NCBI GenBank assembly: GCA_033762375.1
Contig: JANRLQ010000002.1
Coordinates: forward strand, 1 to 64,000
Direction of reading: 5' to 3'
Length of the DNA stretch: 64,000 nucleotides
Origin: RDXT01 sp033762375
Lineage (GTDB): Bacteria; Bacteroidota; Bacteroidia; J057
Positions 25,712-33,235 of this stretch are shown here, in pieces (within the stretch, counting starts at the first letter, position 1; each line of letters opens with the position of its first letter). The notes under the pieces are model-generated. The model did not search any database. It saw nothing but the letters and a program-made list of their open reading frames with translations, and had not been told where the DNA came from. The translations under genes and the position numbers were made by a program.

Positions 25712-26173
25712 ATGCCAATTCCGATTCTCATTCATACTGTTTCCGGGTCCCCGCACAGCCCGGAGGAAATCTGCGCGGCTTTTCTCCGCACGGAGGAGTG
25801 GTCTACGTTCCAGGGCTCCGGGCCGCTGCCGGGCATCCGCAGGGCGGCCTTTGAGGTGAAAACGCCTGGCTGGACGGGTTCTGTGATCCGGGTCCACAAT
25901 ACCGATGGCTCTTCGCACGCGGAGGAAATCACCCGCTGGGATCCAGAGCGGGGCATTTCGATTCATTTCCGGAACTTTGCCTCTCCGGTGCGGCACCTGG
26001 CGACGCATTTTACCGAGGACTGGCACTTCCTCCGGACAGCGGGGGGCACCGAGGTGACGCGCACGATGACGATGTATCCGCGCCACTGGCTGGGGGCTTT
26101 GCTGCTGCGGCCGATCTCCCGCCTGATGAAGCAGGCGTTTGAGGCGCACAACCGCAAGCTGGCGGAGGGGTGA
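25712..26173 (+). CDS. SRPBCC-like (START/polyketide cyclase fold) protein
   Basis: About 153 residues. The pattern of an N-terminal strand (PIPILIHTVSGSPHSPEEICAAFLRTEEWSTFQG), beta strands GSVIRVHNTDG, EEITRWDPERGISIHF, and a long C-terminal helix (LGALLLRPISRLMKQAFEAHNRKLAEG) is that of the SRPBCC ligand-binding fold. The ATG at 25712 is chosen because the fold starts there; in-frame ATGs at 25697 and 25664 are alternatives. Divergent from the UpxY gene. Ligand unknown. Confidence 0.7.
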   Translation: MPIPILIHTVSGSPHSPEEICAAFLRTEEWSTFQGSGPLPGIRRAAFEVKTPGWTGSVIRVHNTDGSSHAEEITRWDPERGISIHFRNFASPVRHLATHFTEDWHFLRTAGGTEVTRTMTMYPRHWLGALLLRPISRLMKQAFEAHNRKLAEG

Positions 26174-26312
26174 CGGCGCCTCAGAAAGATTTGTCTGCGA
26201 CATATGGCTGCCGACTGATTTCAGGACATTTGTCTGGTGGCCGGGGAATGGCATGAGATAGTTTTGCATCGGTACAGAAGGTACCCAACGCAGATGCACT
26301 AACTATATCAAA

Positions 26313-27251
26313 ATGATCGTAATTCTGGGAACCGGTCAGGTCGGCAGGGCTGTACTTGACCAATTACAAGGGACAAACCCTGGCACGGAGATTCTGCTGG
26401 TGAGCAAGAGCGGCAAAGCGCCGTTTGACCTGCCGCCCGGCACCCGGATCGTGGGGGCAGATGCCACCCGTCCGGACAGCCTGATCGCACTTTTTGAGTC
26501 AGCCGATCGGGTGTTTAGCTGCACCGATGTGCCCTACACGGCCTGGAGCACGTTTTACCCGGCGCTTGCTGTGGCGATGACCGAAGGGCTGCGGCATACG
26601 AAAGCGAAGCTGGTGTTTGCGGACAACCTCTATTCTTACGGCAACCTCAAAGGGCAGCCGATCCATGAGGGCCTGAGCCACAGCGCCCATACGCGCAAGG
26701 GGCGGATACGGGCAGAGCTGCTGGCCCGGTTCGGGCAGCAGGGCGTGGATGACCGGGTGGCCGTTGTTAAGTCCTCGGACTTCATCGGGCCGCGCATCGA
26801 AAAGGGGTTGTTTGGGGTTGATTTCCTCCGGGCCCTCCACCGGGGGCAGACCGTAAACCTGCCGGGCAATCTCCGGCTGCCGCATCATTTTACCTTTATT
26901 GAGGACTTTGCGCGGGCGATGGTGCGGGTGGGGCTGGCGGAAGATGCCTTTCAGCAGACCTGGCACGTACCCAATGCACCTGCGATCTCTCCGGAGGCCT
27001 GGGTCGCGCTGTTTGAGCAGCAGACGGGGCGGCGTATCCGGTACCGTGCCATCCCGAAGCTCGCCGTAACAGCAGCGGGGCTTTTTAATGCCTTTGTGCG
27101 GGAGCTGGACGAACTTTCCTATCAGTTTGAGTATCCTTATGTGGTGAATTCGGACAAATTTATCGCACGGTTTGGGGACATCTCAACCCCACACGAGAAA
27201 GTCGTACAAGAAACCCTGCGCTGGTTTGATGCGCAGCGGGCGGTATCGTGA
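26313..27251 (+). CDS. NAD-dependent epimerase/dehydratase family protein
   Basis: A 312-residue extended-SDR-like protein. The Rossmann motif GTGQVG sits at residues 6-11. The usual catalytic tyrosine area is DNLYSYGNLKGQP, and VVKSSDFIGPR and LPHHFTFIEDFARAMV are typical of the family. It could act on a nucleotide sugar or another secondary alcohol; the specificity is unclear. Its last 37 codons plus stop are duplicated at 31751-31864, making this 3' end one arm of a direct repeat. Confidence 0.88.
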   Translation: MIVILGTGQVGRAVLDQLQGTNPGTEILLVSKSGKAPFDLPPGTRIVGADATRPDSLIALFESADRVFSCTDVPYTAWSTFYPALAVAMTEGLRHTKAKLVFADNLYSYGNLKGQPIHEGLSHSAHTRKGRIRAELLARFGQQGVDDRVAVVKSSDFIGPRIEKGLFGVDFLRALHRGQTVNLPGNLRLPHHFTFIEDFARAMVRVGLAEDAFQQTWHVPNAPAISPEAWVALFEQQTGRRIRYRAIPKLAVTAAGLFNAFVRELDELSYQFEYPYVVNSDKFIARFGDISTPHEKVVQETLRWFDAQRAVS

Positions 27252-27254
27252 GGG
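27141..27254 (+). repeat. Direct repeat B1: 3' end of the epimerase gene
   Basis: This 114-bp segment covers the final 37 codons, the stop and three further bases. It recurs in the same orientation at 31751-31864 with a single mismatch (27238 versus 31848, an Arg codon in this copy and Gln in the other). The 4.5 kb between copies carries redox-type genes. Confidence 0.95.
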
Positions 27255-27312
27255 ATAATTTCCTGCATACTGCCTCTTGTATGCACGCATGCCAGCGTTA
27301 CCTATGGCTCTT

Positions 27313-27777
27313 CTAATCAGCCGCCCTCACCACCCTGAACAACATATAACCACTCAGCATGAAGCCTGCAAATGCTGCTATCTGGCGGTAATAGAGGTCT
27401 GTCCGGATGAGCTTTTCATAGAGCGCCTGGTCAAATCCCTCCTCCAGCTTAAACTGGATGGGAAGCTGAACCAGTATGGTAGAAAGGGTCGGGATCAGGT
27501 ACCCAATCAGGGAAGCCCAGACTGCCCACCTTGGGATGGATGTACTCCGAAACCAAAACAGGGTGATCAGGGGAATGTAAACCAGCACGGTAGGTACCAC
27601 GTAGCGCGGTATAATCAGGGTATCTACCAGCTTTTTGAATGCGACCCAGTCTGAGTGGATATGTGGCCACGACGGGTAATAAACAAATACCTCCATGACA
27701 GTGGCGCCATAGATGTAAAATGCCAGCAGGAAATAGGCTGTCATAGCCAGGGCGGAAATATTTTTGTTCGTTTTCAT
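27313..27777 (-). CDS. Small four-helix membrane protein
   Basis: A 154-residue protein with four hydrophobic helices (ISALAMTAYFLLAFYIYGA, LIIPRYVVPTVLVYIPLITLF, WAVWASLIGYLIPTLSTIL, IAAFAGFMLSGYMLF). The overall look is that of small DUF-type membrane proteins linked to redox or stress genes; no family is recognised firmly. The ATG at 27777 lies 1 bp after the stop of the NAD(P)-binding gene, so the two are translationally coupled. Confidence 0.65.
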   Translation of the reverse strand: MKTNKNISALAMTAYFLLAFYIYGATVMEVFVYYPSWPHIHSDWVAFKKLVDTLIIPRYVVPTVLVYIPLITLFWFRSTSIPRWAVWASLIGYLIPTLSTILVQLPIQFKLEEGFDQALYEKLIRTDLYYRQIAAFAGFMLSGYMLFRVVRAAD

Positions 27778-27778
27778 C

Positions 27779-28414
27779 TTAGTAGGCGATGACGGGTTTC
27801 TGATGCACAAACTCATTGGAGGTAACCTGCCGGGTAATAAAGTCGGCAAGGTCTGCCCGTGAAATTTTCCAGCCCTTGTCAGGCGAGTAGGTGTTGTTTA
27901 CCCGATACCGTTGGGTGAGTGCTCCATTTTGCAGGTAGGTGGGCCTTATGCAAATCCAGTCAATGTCTGCTGACCGATCTAGTATCTTTTCCCACAGGGC
28001 CATATCAGCGTAGATGTGCCGCAGGTACCAAAGGCCAACATATTTGTAAAAAAAGCTGTTTTGGATGACAGGATCATCTGTTTGTACCCCCCCGGAAGTC
28101 AGCGTAATCAGCTTTTGTATGCCTGTCTTTCGCATGGTGTTCAGAATATGCTGCCCACCCTGAGAATAAAGGGTGGTAGGCTTGTTGTGGCTTCCGGTTC
28201 CGAGCAGAGATACCACAACCTCCGTACCGGGCATACGCTCTTCATAGCTGGAAGGATTAAAAACGTCTCCTTTCACCACGTTCAAATGAGGGTGCCGGGT
28301 CAGCATGGCATCGGGATTTCTTGCCAATGCCGTTACTGTGTGGTTTTCTGCCAGTAAGTTTTCCAGAACCCATTTTCCGGTTGGGCTTGTCGCTCCGAAT
28401 AAAAAAATCTTCAT
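27779..28414 (-). CDS. NAD(P)H-binding atypical SDR protein
   Basis: A 211-residue NmrA/atypical SDR protein. The GATSPTGKW motif at the N-terminus is the GxxGxxG dinucleotide-binding loop; LLGTGSHNKPTT and LITLTSGGVQ follow. Members include quinone reductases and flavin reductases. It is paralogous to the protein at 30723-31358, sharing MK-LFGAT-x-TG and the C-terminal RADLA pattern. It is preceded by a perfect palindrome (28467-28486) and by a Crp-family gene, and followed by a membrane protein gene, suggesting a regulated redox unit. Confidence 0.85.
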   Translation of the reverse strand: MKIFLFGATSPTGKWVLENLLAENHTVTALARNPDAMLTRHPHLNVVKGDVFNPSSYEERMPGTEVVVSLLGTGSHNKPTTLYSQGGQHILNTMRKTGIQKLITLTSGGVQTDDPVIQNSFFYKYVGLWYLRHIYADMALWEKILDRSADIDWICIRPTYLQNGALTQRYRVNNTYSPDKGWKISRADLADFITRQVTSNEFVHQKPVIAY

Positions 28415-28466
28415 GAGATTACGCTTTACATTGATGTTGTAAAGTTCCGGAATGCATGAAGATGAA

Positions 28467-28486
28467 AAATTGCCCAATGGCAATTT
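28467..28486. promoter_or_regulatory. CRP-type operator, site 4 (perfect palindrome)
   Basis: AAATTGCC-CAAT-GGCAATTT is a perfect 8-bp inverted repeat with a four-base spacer. It lies between the Crp-family gene stop (28489) and the downstream NAD(P)-binding gene ATG, 53 bp upstream of the latter, the same spacing as site 2. Half-site TTGCC differs from the TTGAY of the other sites. Confidence 0.65.
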
Positions 28487-28488
28487 CG

Positions 28489-29049
28489 CTATTTACGCTT
28501 GCGGAGCCTGCTGAGGGAGGAAGGGGTTACGCCCAGATAGGAGGAGAGATATTTTAACGGGACTCTCTGCAGGAGTTTGGGGTGTTTTATGGCTTTCTCG
28601 TAGCGTTTGTCAGCCGTTTCCGTTTGAAACGAAATCATATTACCTACCAGGTGGGAAATGATTTGCTCCCAAAACCTGCGAATGAAGGTTTCGAAGACGG
28701 GCACTTCCAAAAACAATTTTTCCATGTCTGGCCGCGTGATATAGAATAGGGTGGTATCCTCGATGGCCTGTACACTAAACGAGGATGGTTGCTGGGAGAG
28801 GAAACTGCTCAGCTCGCAAAAAAAGTCGTCCTCAAAAGCAAACCAGCCGGTAACTTCTCCGGAACCCTGCTCCCGGAATACCCGAAGGCAGCCTTGTTCA
28901 ATAAAAATAAACTCATGGCTCGTCTGCCCGCTACGCAATAAAAACCTTCCTTTCTTCAATTCCTTTGGCTGAAAACGAAGAAGAATGCGGGCCAGGTCAT
29001 CCTGCGTTAGCCCGACGTAACGGGAAATGCTCTCTGAAAATTTTTCCAT
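28489..29049 (-). CDS. Crp/Fnr family transcriptional regulator
   Basis: A 186-residue Crp-family protein. The beta-roll is seen in LKKGRFLLRSGQTSHEFIFIEQGCLRVF, FCELSSFLSQQPSSFSVQAI. The HTH is VPLKYLSSYLGVTPSSLSRLRKRK. The recognition helix carries S-S-x-S-R instead of the E-T-x-S-R of the other two family members here, in agreement with the different palindrome next to it. No FNR-style cysteine cluster. Likely controls the adjacent NAD(P)-binding and membrane protein genes. Confidence 0.88.
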   Translation of the reverse strand: MEKFSESISRYVGLTQDDLARILLRFQPKELKKGRFLLRSGQTSHEFIFIEQGCLRVFREQGSGEVTGWFAFEDDFFCELSSFLSQQPSSFSVQAIEDTTLFYITRPDMEKLFLEVPVFETFIRRFWEQIISHLVGNMISFQTETADKRYEKAIKHPKLLQRVPLKYLSSYLGVTPSSLSRLRKRK

Positions 29050-29305
29050 TGTAAGAGACGTTGGCTATCAATCTTCCTGCTTATTCGATAACACGGACAA
29101 AGGAAGGTCATATACCCTGATGGTCCTCAGGTAAAAGTAGGCAGCCAGCGCCTCAGAGGCAAATGAACCCCCGATTTACCCGCTCATACCCGTAGCAGGA
29201 ATCCCCGGATCCCCTTTTCCCCGTCTTTGAGTACACATTTTTTTGAATTATTGACTGGGCAGTATCCTGTTTTTCCTACATTAGGCAACCATTTTCTCCG
29301 GGCGT

Positions 29306-29564
29306 ATGTATCACTCCGAAACCTCCATAGACGATTTCCTGCGTCAGTTGCCGGACGAGGTCGCACAGGTATTTTTGTCCCTGGGCAGGGAGCGGGAGCT
29401 TCCACGGGGGACCCATATCCTGGAGCAGGGGCAGGTATGCGGCCATTTGTACAAGGTAGAAAGCGGGATCCTGCGCACCTACCGCCGCTGGCGATGATCC
29501 GGAGCAGGAGCTCACCAGGGGATTTTCGTTTCCCGGCGCTTGGGATACCCTGCCTTATCGTTGA
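29306..29564 (+). pseudogene. Decayed Crp/Fnr regulator gene
   Basis: The frame from 29306 encodes a start closely similar to the intact regulator at 31966 (FLRQLPDEVAQ..., GQVCGHLYKVESGILRTYRR) and stops at 29497. One base further on, the other frame continues the alignment (DDPEQELTRGFSFPGAWDT) to a stop at 29564. So a single-base frameshift near 29492 and a loss of the rest of the gene are both visible. It shares the 17-bp leader TCTCCGGGCGTATGTAT (29295-29311) with the intact paralogue (31926-31942). The 3' end runs into the convergent pirin gene. Confidence 0.85.
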
Positions 29565-30280
29565 TTTCCGCTGAACATCCCCCGTTTATAACACGCCTGC
29601 GCAGGGTTGGTGACAAACAGCACGGCTTCTGCCCCGCTGCTGGTGGAAAAAGTGACCCCGGCCTCATCTGTTACAATGGACTCTCCTTTTGAGAGTGTGA
29701 GGTTTTCATTCACCAGGAGGCTGCCCTGAAAGGCGTACAGGAGGTACACGGCATTGTTTATCTCCGTGCCAGGAAATCCAAGGGTCTGGCCAGTGGAAAG
29801 CGAGAGGTCGAATATCTCTGTCTCACTCGTAAACCGGAGGTGGGAAGACGCCCTGTTGGAGGCTAACATTCTCCATTGGTCTATGCTGTCTTCGGACTCC
29901 AGTTCAACAAACAGCACCTCGGGTTCATCGTCGGCGTGCATGGGGCGAATGAAGATCTGCAGGCCCTCCAGCCGGTCCATGATCTTCTCTTCGTGGTAAA
30001 AAACACGGCCCGCCTTCATCAGCATCAGCTTGCTCCGGGTGAGGGTTTCCGTAAGCCCCGCCGAATCGGTATGGATAACCTTGCCTGTTCTGAAATAGGA
30101 CAGAATCTCATCGTTGATGTGGGGATGCATCTTGATGGTGGTGCCTCCGTGAATGTCGGCCTGGTCTATACGCCCAATGCTGCCGATCCCTGAGTCACCT
30201 ACTCCCAACGAAACACCCGGGTACAAAATGGAAATATGGCTGCTGCCATACTTCATCGAAAGGTCAAGTTTTCTGATCAT
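29555..30280 (-). CDS. Pirin-like bicupin protein
   Basis: A 241-residue pirin-family protein. The metal-binding cupin motif is MHPHINDEILSYFRTG followed by HTDSAG, which supplies the usual His-His/Glu ligands. The second cupin, less conserved, spans about residues 140-230 (YLLYAFQGSLLVNENLTLSKGESIV). Pirins oxidise quercetin in some organisms and act as redox-sensitive partners in others. It is the third gene of the minus-strand operon 31358-29555. Confidence 0.87.
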   Translation of the reverse strand: MIRKLDLSMKYGSSHISILYPGVSLGVGDSGIGSIGRIDQADIHGGTTIKMHPHINDEILSYFRTGKVIHTDSAGLTETLTRSKLMLMKAGRVFYHEEKIMDRLEGLQIFIRPMHADDEPEVLFVELESEDSIDQWRMLASNRASSHLRFTSETEIFDLSLSTGQTLGFPGTEINNAVYLLYAFQGSLLVNENLTLSKGESIVTDEAGVTFSTSSGAEAVLFVTNPAQACYKRGMFSGNQR

Positions 30281-30303
30281 CAGGCAGCGCTTTGACGGGT
30301 TTC

Positions 30304-30702
30304 TTATTGGTAGATCGGCGTGGTATCAATGAAAATCTGGATGGAGGAAGCCTGGCCTTCCCTATTGCGCCTGATGACGGTAATACAGGGAATGGCCACT
30401 ACCTGATGGTCTTTCCGGGTATAGTCAATGAGGGCTTCTGCTGCGAAATAGTCGTCTGTGCCGAGTACATTCAAAAACGAATGGTCAAGGCCCTGGATAG
30501 TTTCCCAGAAATGCCTGATGCCCCCGATGATTTCGTTGTTGCAGGCCACGATCGGGTTGTTTCCGAATTGCAGCACGCAGTCAGGCGCCAGGAAGGTCCG
30601 GTAGGCCTCTGCGTTCATCGAGTCAACTGCCCGGTACTTTTCCTGCAGCCACTGGAGGGCTTGCTGCGAAATCTGAACGGTCTGGAGCTGATGGGTTCTC
30701 AT
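30304..30702 (-). CDS. NTF2-like/SnoaL domain protein
   Basis: A 132-residue protein with the SnoaL/NTF2 cone fold: helix 1 SQQALQWLQEKYRAVDSMNAEAYRTF, strand segment LAPDCVLQFGNNPIV, central GGIRHFWETIQGL, and C-terminal strands VVAIPCITVIRRNREGQ and IQIFIDTTPIY. It may bind or isomerise a small aromatic compound. It sits 20-23 bp between the NAD(P)-binding and pirin genes, so all three are co-transcribed. Confidence 0.78.
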   Translation of the reverse strand: MRTHQLQTVQISQQALQWLQEKYRAVDSMNAEAYRTFLAPDCVLQFGNNPIVACNNEIIGGIRHFWETIQGLDHSFLNVLGTDDYFAAEALIDYTRKDHQVVAIPCITVIRRNREGQASSIQIFIDTTPIYQ

Positions 30703-30722
30703 CTGATGTCAGGATTCAGGGG

Positions 30723-31358
30723 TTAATAAGAAATGCCGATGGCTTTTCTGTAAGTGCCGGGATCGTTCAGGCAATTCAGGAGATAATGCGCCAGGTCAGC
30801 CCTGGAAAGGTCTTTGTCGTCGTCAAACCACGTATCCGTAATGGTCCTGTATTGTTGCGTAAGGTTGCCATTTGTGAGTTGGGGCGGGCGGACAAGGGTG
30901 TACTGGAGGGAAGAGGCGGTGATGATGGACTCCATCACCTTCATATCTTCGTACATGTTCTTCAAAAACAGGGGCTTGATCAGGTGGCGGAAGAACCAGG
31001 GCTCATTTGGGGCATCAAATATGCCGCCCGAGGTTACGGCCACCAGCCGTTGGATTTGGGCATCCCGGGCTGCCTGTACGAGGCTCCGGGCTGTTCTCTC
31101 GTAGAGGGCGTTGGGCTTCCGGGCCTGGAGAATGCCTGCGATACCCACGAGGGAAACAACCGCATCAAACCCTTGCAGGTTTTTCTTCAGAACGTCGGCA
31201 TCGTCAATAGAGGCCCGGACAATCCGGAGATCGGGAAAAGCCTCTTTAAGTTTGTCGGGATTGCGGGCAAAGGCAGTCAGCTCAATAGACTGCGTTGCGC
31301 TTTGTTTGATGAATTCGATTCCGGTACCCCCTGTGGCACCAAAAAGGGCAACTTTCAT
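30723..31358 (-). CDS. NAD(P)-binding atypical SDR protein
   Basis: A 211-residue NmrA-like SDR with the dinucleotide loop GATGGTGI, followed by NPDKL, AVVSLVG and LVAVTSGGI. It is a paralogue of the protein at 27779-28414. First gene of a three-gene operon with the NTF2-like and pirin genes. A role in quinone or small-molecule redox chemistry is likely but unproven. Confidence 0.85.
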   Translation of the reverse strand: MKVALFGATGGTGIEFIKQSATQSIELTAFARNPDKLKEAFPDLRIVRASIDDADVLKKNLQGFDAVVSLVGIAGILQARKPNALYERTARSLVQAARDAQIQRLVAVTSGGIFDAPNEPWFFRHLIKPLFLKNMYEDMKVMESIITASSLQYTLVRPPQLTNGNLTQQYRTITDTWFDDDKDLSRADLAHYLLNCLNDPGTYRKAIGISY

Positions 31359-31662
31359 TTGACACTCATTTTCATGCTAAACATTCAACAGAAGAAGTTG
31401 TTTGTTAGGCGATTGTTAATTTTGGTCAACCGCCTGATTCTTTCATCTGCCCTATTTTCCCGGGGTTTTCTGCAAACATCACGCCCGGACGTCGCAGCCT
31501 GGAAATGACGTTTGTGGTTTTGTGCCTTCCGTACAATGCTGTTTTCACACCTGTAGATCGGGCCCTGACTTGGCACATTCGGCGTGGGCGAACACTTGAC
31601 TTTTATTAATTTTTCCCGGCAAGGGACGCCCATAGCTTTACATTGCAGTTTATTTCTGAATC
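31359..31662. other. Intergenic region upstream of the redox operon
   Basis: About 300 bp without a recognisable gene. It must hold the promoter of the minus-strand SDR-NTF2-pirin operon. No clear palindrome of the TTGNC-N4-GNCAA type was found. Confidence 0.4.
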
Positions 31663-31750
31663 ATGACGGGCTTCAAACTCATTTTTTTCTGGGCTTTTTT
31701 TGTTATCGGGGCTGAGCAGTTTTGCCCAGATTCATCGCCCGGACAGCTAG
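31663..31750 (+). pseudogene. Truncated 5' fragment encoding a signal peptide
   Basis: An ATG at 31663 opens a typical exported N-terminus (MTGFKLIFFWAFFVIG). A one-base shift would continue it as LSSFAQIHRPDS, the standard Bacteroidota signal-peptide end. The frame is interrupted at 31750/31751, exactly where repeat B2 begins. So this is the head of a lost secreted-protein gene abutting the duplicated epimerase tail. Confidence 0.6.
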
Positions 31751-31864
31751 GTGGTGAATTCGGACAAATTTATCGCACGGTTTGGGGACATCTCAACCCC
31801 ACACGAGAAAGTCGTACAAGAAACCCTGCGCTGGTTTGATGCGCAGCAGGCGGTATCGTGAGGG
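31751..31864 (+). repeat. Direct repeat B2: orphan copy of the epimerase 3' end
   Basis: 113 of 114 bases match 27141-27254. It includes the coding end, stop and GTGAGGG tail of the epimerase but has no body upstream. With B1 it brackets a 4.5-kb cargo. Confidence 0.95.
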
Positions 31865-31965
31865 GTTTTATGGATCAGGGCCCCGGGAGGTTGTAAGAAA
31901 ACAGGCAAAGGGACGACCTACATGATCTCCGGGCGTATGTATTTTTGGCCGTTAACCTCTCCCAT

Positions 31966-32544
31966 ATGTATAGCTCCACAGACAGCGTTCAATCGTTTCT
32001 CCGGCAACTGCCCGATGAGGTGCAGGCATATATCCTGGCCCATCAAACCCGCCGACAAGTGAAACGGGGCGAAGTGCTTGTACAGGCAGGAGAAATCTGT
32101 CGAACCCTCTATATTGTGGAAAAAGGAATGTTCCGCACCTACCGCCGGGAAACCTTTGGGGAAGAAGAACGGGAAATCACCAGCGGATTTTCTTTCCCCG
32201 GCGATTTTGAGACCTCGCCCGCCAGTTTGTTTATGGAACAGCCCAGCAAAGAATCCATCGAAGCCCTGGCAGACAGCGAAGTGGTTGCCTTCCACTTTTC
32301 CCAAATCACCGAACTCAGGCGGACAAGCTTCGCCTTTAATGAACTGATTATCTATGCGCTAGCGGATTATATGATAGCGACAGAAGATATTTTATATGAA
32401 ATCAGGGTATATCCGGCAAGCGTGCGGTATGCCAATCTGCTCAAAGACCACCCGGACTTTATCCGCCAGATTCCCCTCAAATACCTGGCTTCCTACCTTG
32501 GCATTTCGGTAGAAACCATGAGCCGCATCCGGGCAAAAAGCTGA
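31966..32544 (+). CDS. Crp/Fnr family transcriptional regulator
   Basis: A 192-residue regulator, the intact counterpart of the pseudogene at 29306-29564. Beta-roll: VKRGEVLVQAGEICRTLYIVEKG, SGFSFPGDFETSPASLF. HTH: IPLKYLASYLGISVETMSRIRAKS, with the E-T-x-S-R pattern suited to TTGAY half-sites. The ATG at 31966 aligns with the family start; a TTG at 31945 is possible. Ten bases past its stop is a perfect palindrome (32555-32572), then an outer-membrane-like gene. Confidence 0.88.
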   Translation: MYSSTDSVQSFLRQLPDEVQAYILAHQTRRQVKRGEVLVQAGEICRTLYIVEKGMFRTYRRETFGEEEREITSGFSFPGDFETSPASLFMEQPSKESIEALADSEVVAFHFSQITELRRTSFAFNELIIYALADYMIATEDILYEIRVYPASVRYANLLKDHPDFIRQIPLKYLASYLGISVETMSRIRAKS

Positions 32545-32554
32545 AAGTGCCGTT

Positions 32555-32572
32555 AATTGACTTATGTCAATT
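32555..32572. promoter_or_regulatory. CRP/FNR-type operator, site 3 (perfect palindrome)
   Basis: AATTGACTTATGTCAATT: TTGAC and GTCAA half-sites separated by TTAT, perfectly symmetric for seven bases per arm. It lies between the Crp-family gene and the downstream outer-membrane-like gene, 34 bp before that ATG, so it is the expected target of the regulator just upstream. Confidence 0.7.
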
Positions 32573-32605
32573 GTGCATTCCGGCCAGAAGCGGGAGTTTT
32601 GCTGC

Positions 32606-33235
32606 ATGATTTTCTCCATTCGTTTCTCCTGGCCAGTCTCCCTCTTCCTGGGTGGGCTGTTTATGTACTCAAGCCTTGCGGCTCAGCAAGTGCCCATGCA
32701 ATACAGCCTGGGCTATACCTCCTCACTTGTGTATCCGGGTCTGCGGGTCGCAGCGTATGCGCCTGTGCGCATCGTGACGCGCACGAACGGCAGCAAAACC
32801 CTGCTGAAATCCCGCTGGATTTCCCCTTCGCTGGCCTGGTACCGACATCCGGGCCTGCACGACAACCTGTACCTGACAGCGGCCTGGGTGATGCGCCGGA
32901 CGGCCCGCAGCGGGGTGTTCACCGAATTTTCTCCCGGACTGGGCATCAGCCGGACCTTTGTAAGTGGCGTGACGTATGACGTTTCCGGCGGCACGCCTGT
33001 GCTGAGGCGCAGCGCAGGCTATGGCTATCCGCTGGCCATGGTCGGCGGGGGCATCGGCTACGACGGGTCCCAGCGCTGGCAAAAGCCTGTGGCCCTGTTT
33101 CTCAACGCCCACCTGCTGACCATGTATCCCTATAACAGCACCGTTTTTTTGCGCCCGGTACTGGAAGCCGGCCTGCGCTGGATGCCCGCCAGGGGCGGGG
33201 CTTTTTCTCCCAAAATCATGACAAAAAACAAATGA
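32606..33235 (+). CDS. Putative outer-membrane beta-barrel protein
   Basis: A 209-residue exported protein. The signal peptide is IFSIRFSWPVSLFLGGLF and ends around SSLAAQQ. The mature chain alternates strand-like stretches (YSLGYTSSLVYPGLRVAAYAP, NLYLTAAWVMRRTAR, FTEFSPGLGISRTF, YPLAMVGGGIGYDGS, LRPVLEAGLRWMPA), as expected of a small outer-membrane barrel. It resembles the protein at 10773-11363 in size and position before a lipoprotein hydrolase. The 3' end overlaps the hydrolase start by four bases (ATGA). Confidence 0.65.
   Translation: MIFSIRFSWPVSLFLGGLFMYSSLAAQQVPMQYSLGYTSSLVYPGLRVAAYAPVRIVTRTNGSKTLLKSRWISPSLAWYRHPGLHDNLYLTAAWVMRRTARSGVFTEFSPGLGISRTFVSGVTYDVSGGTPVLRRSAGYGYPLAMVGGGIGYDGSQRWQKPVALFLNAHLLTMYPYNSTVFLRPVLEAGLRWMPARGGAFSPKIMTKNK

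Noticed and set aside
31385..31633. Open frame in the gap upstream of the redox operon
   Set aside because: Composition is that of noncoding sequence, no homologous motif and no start context.
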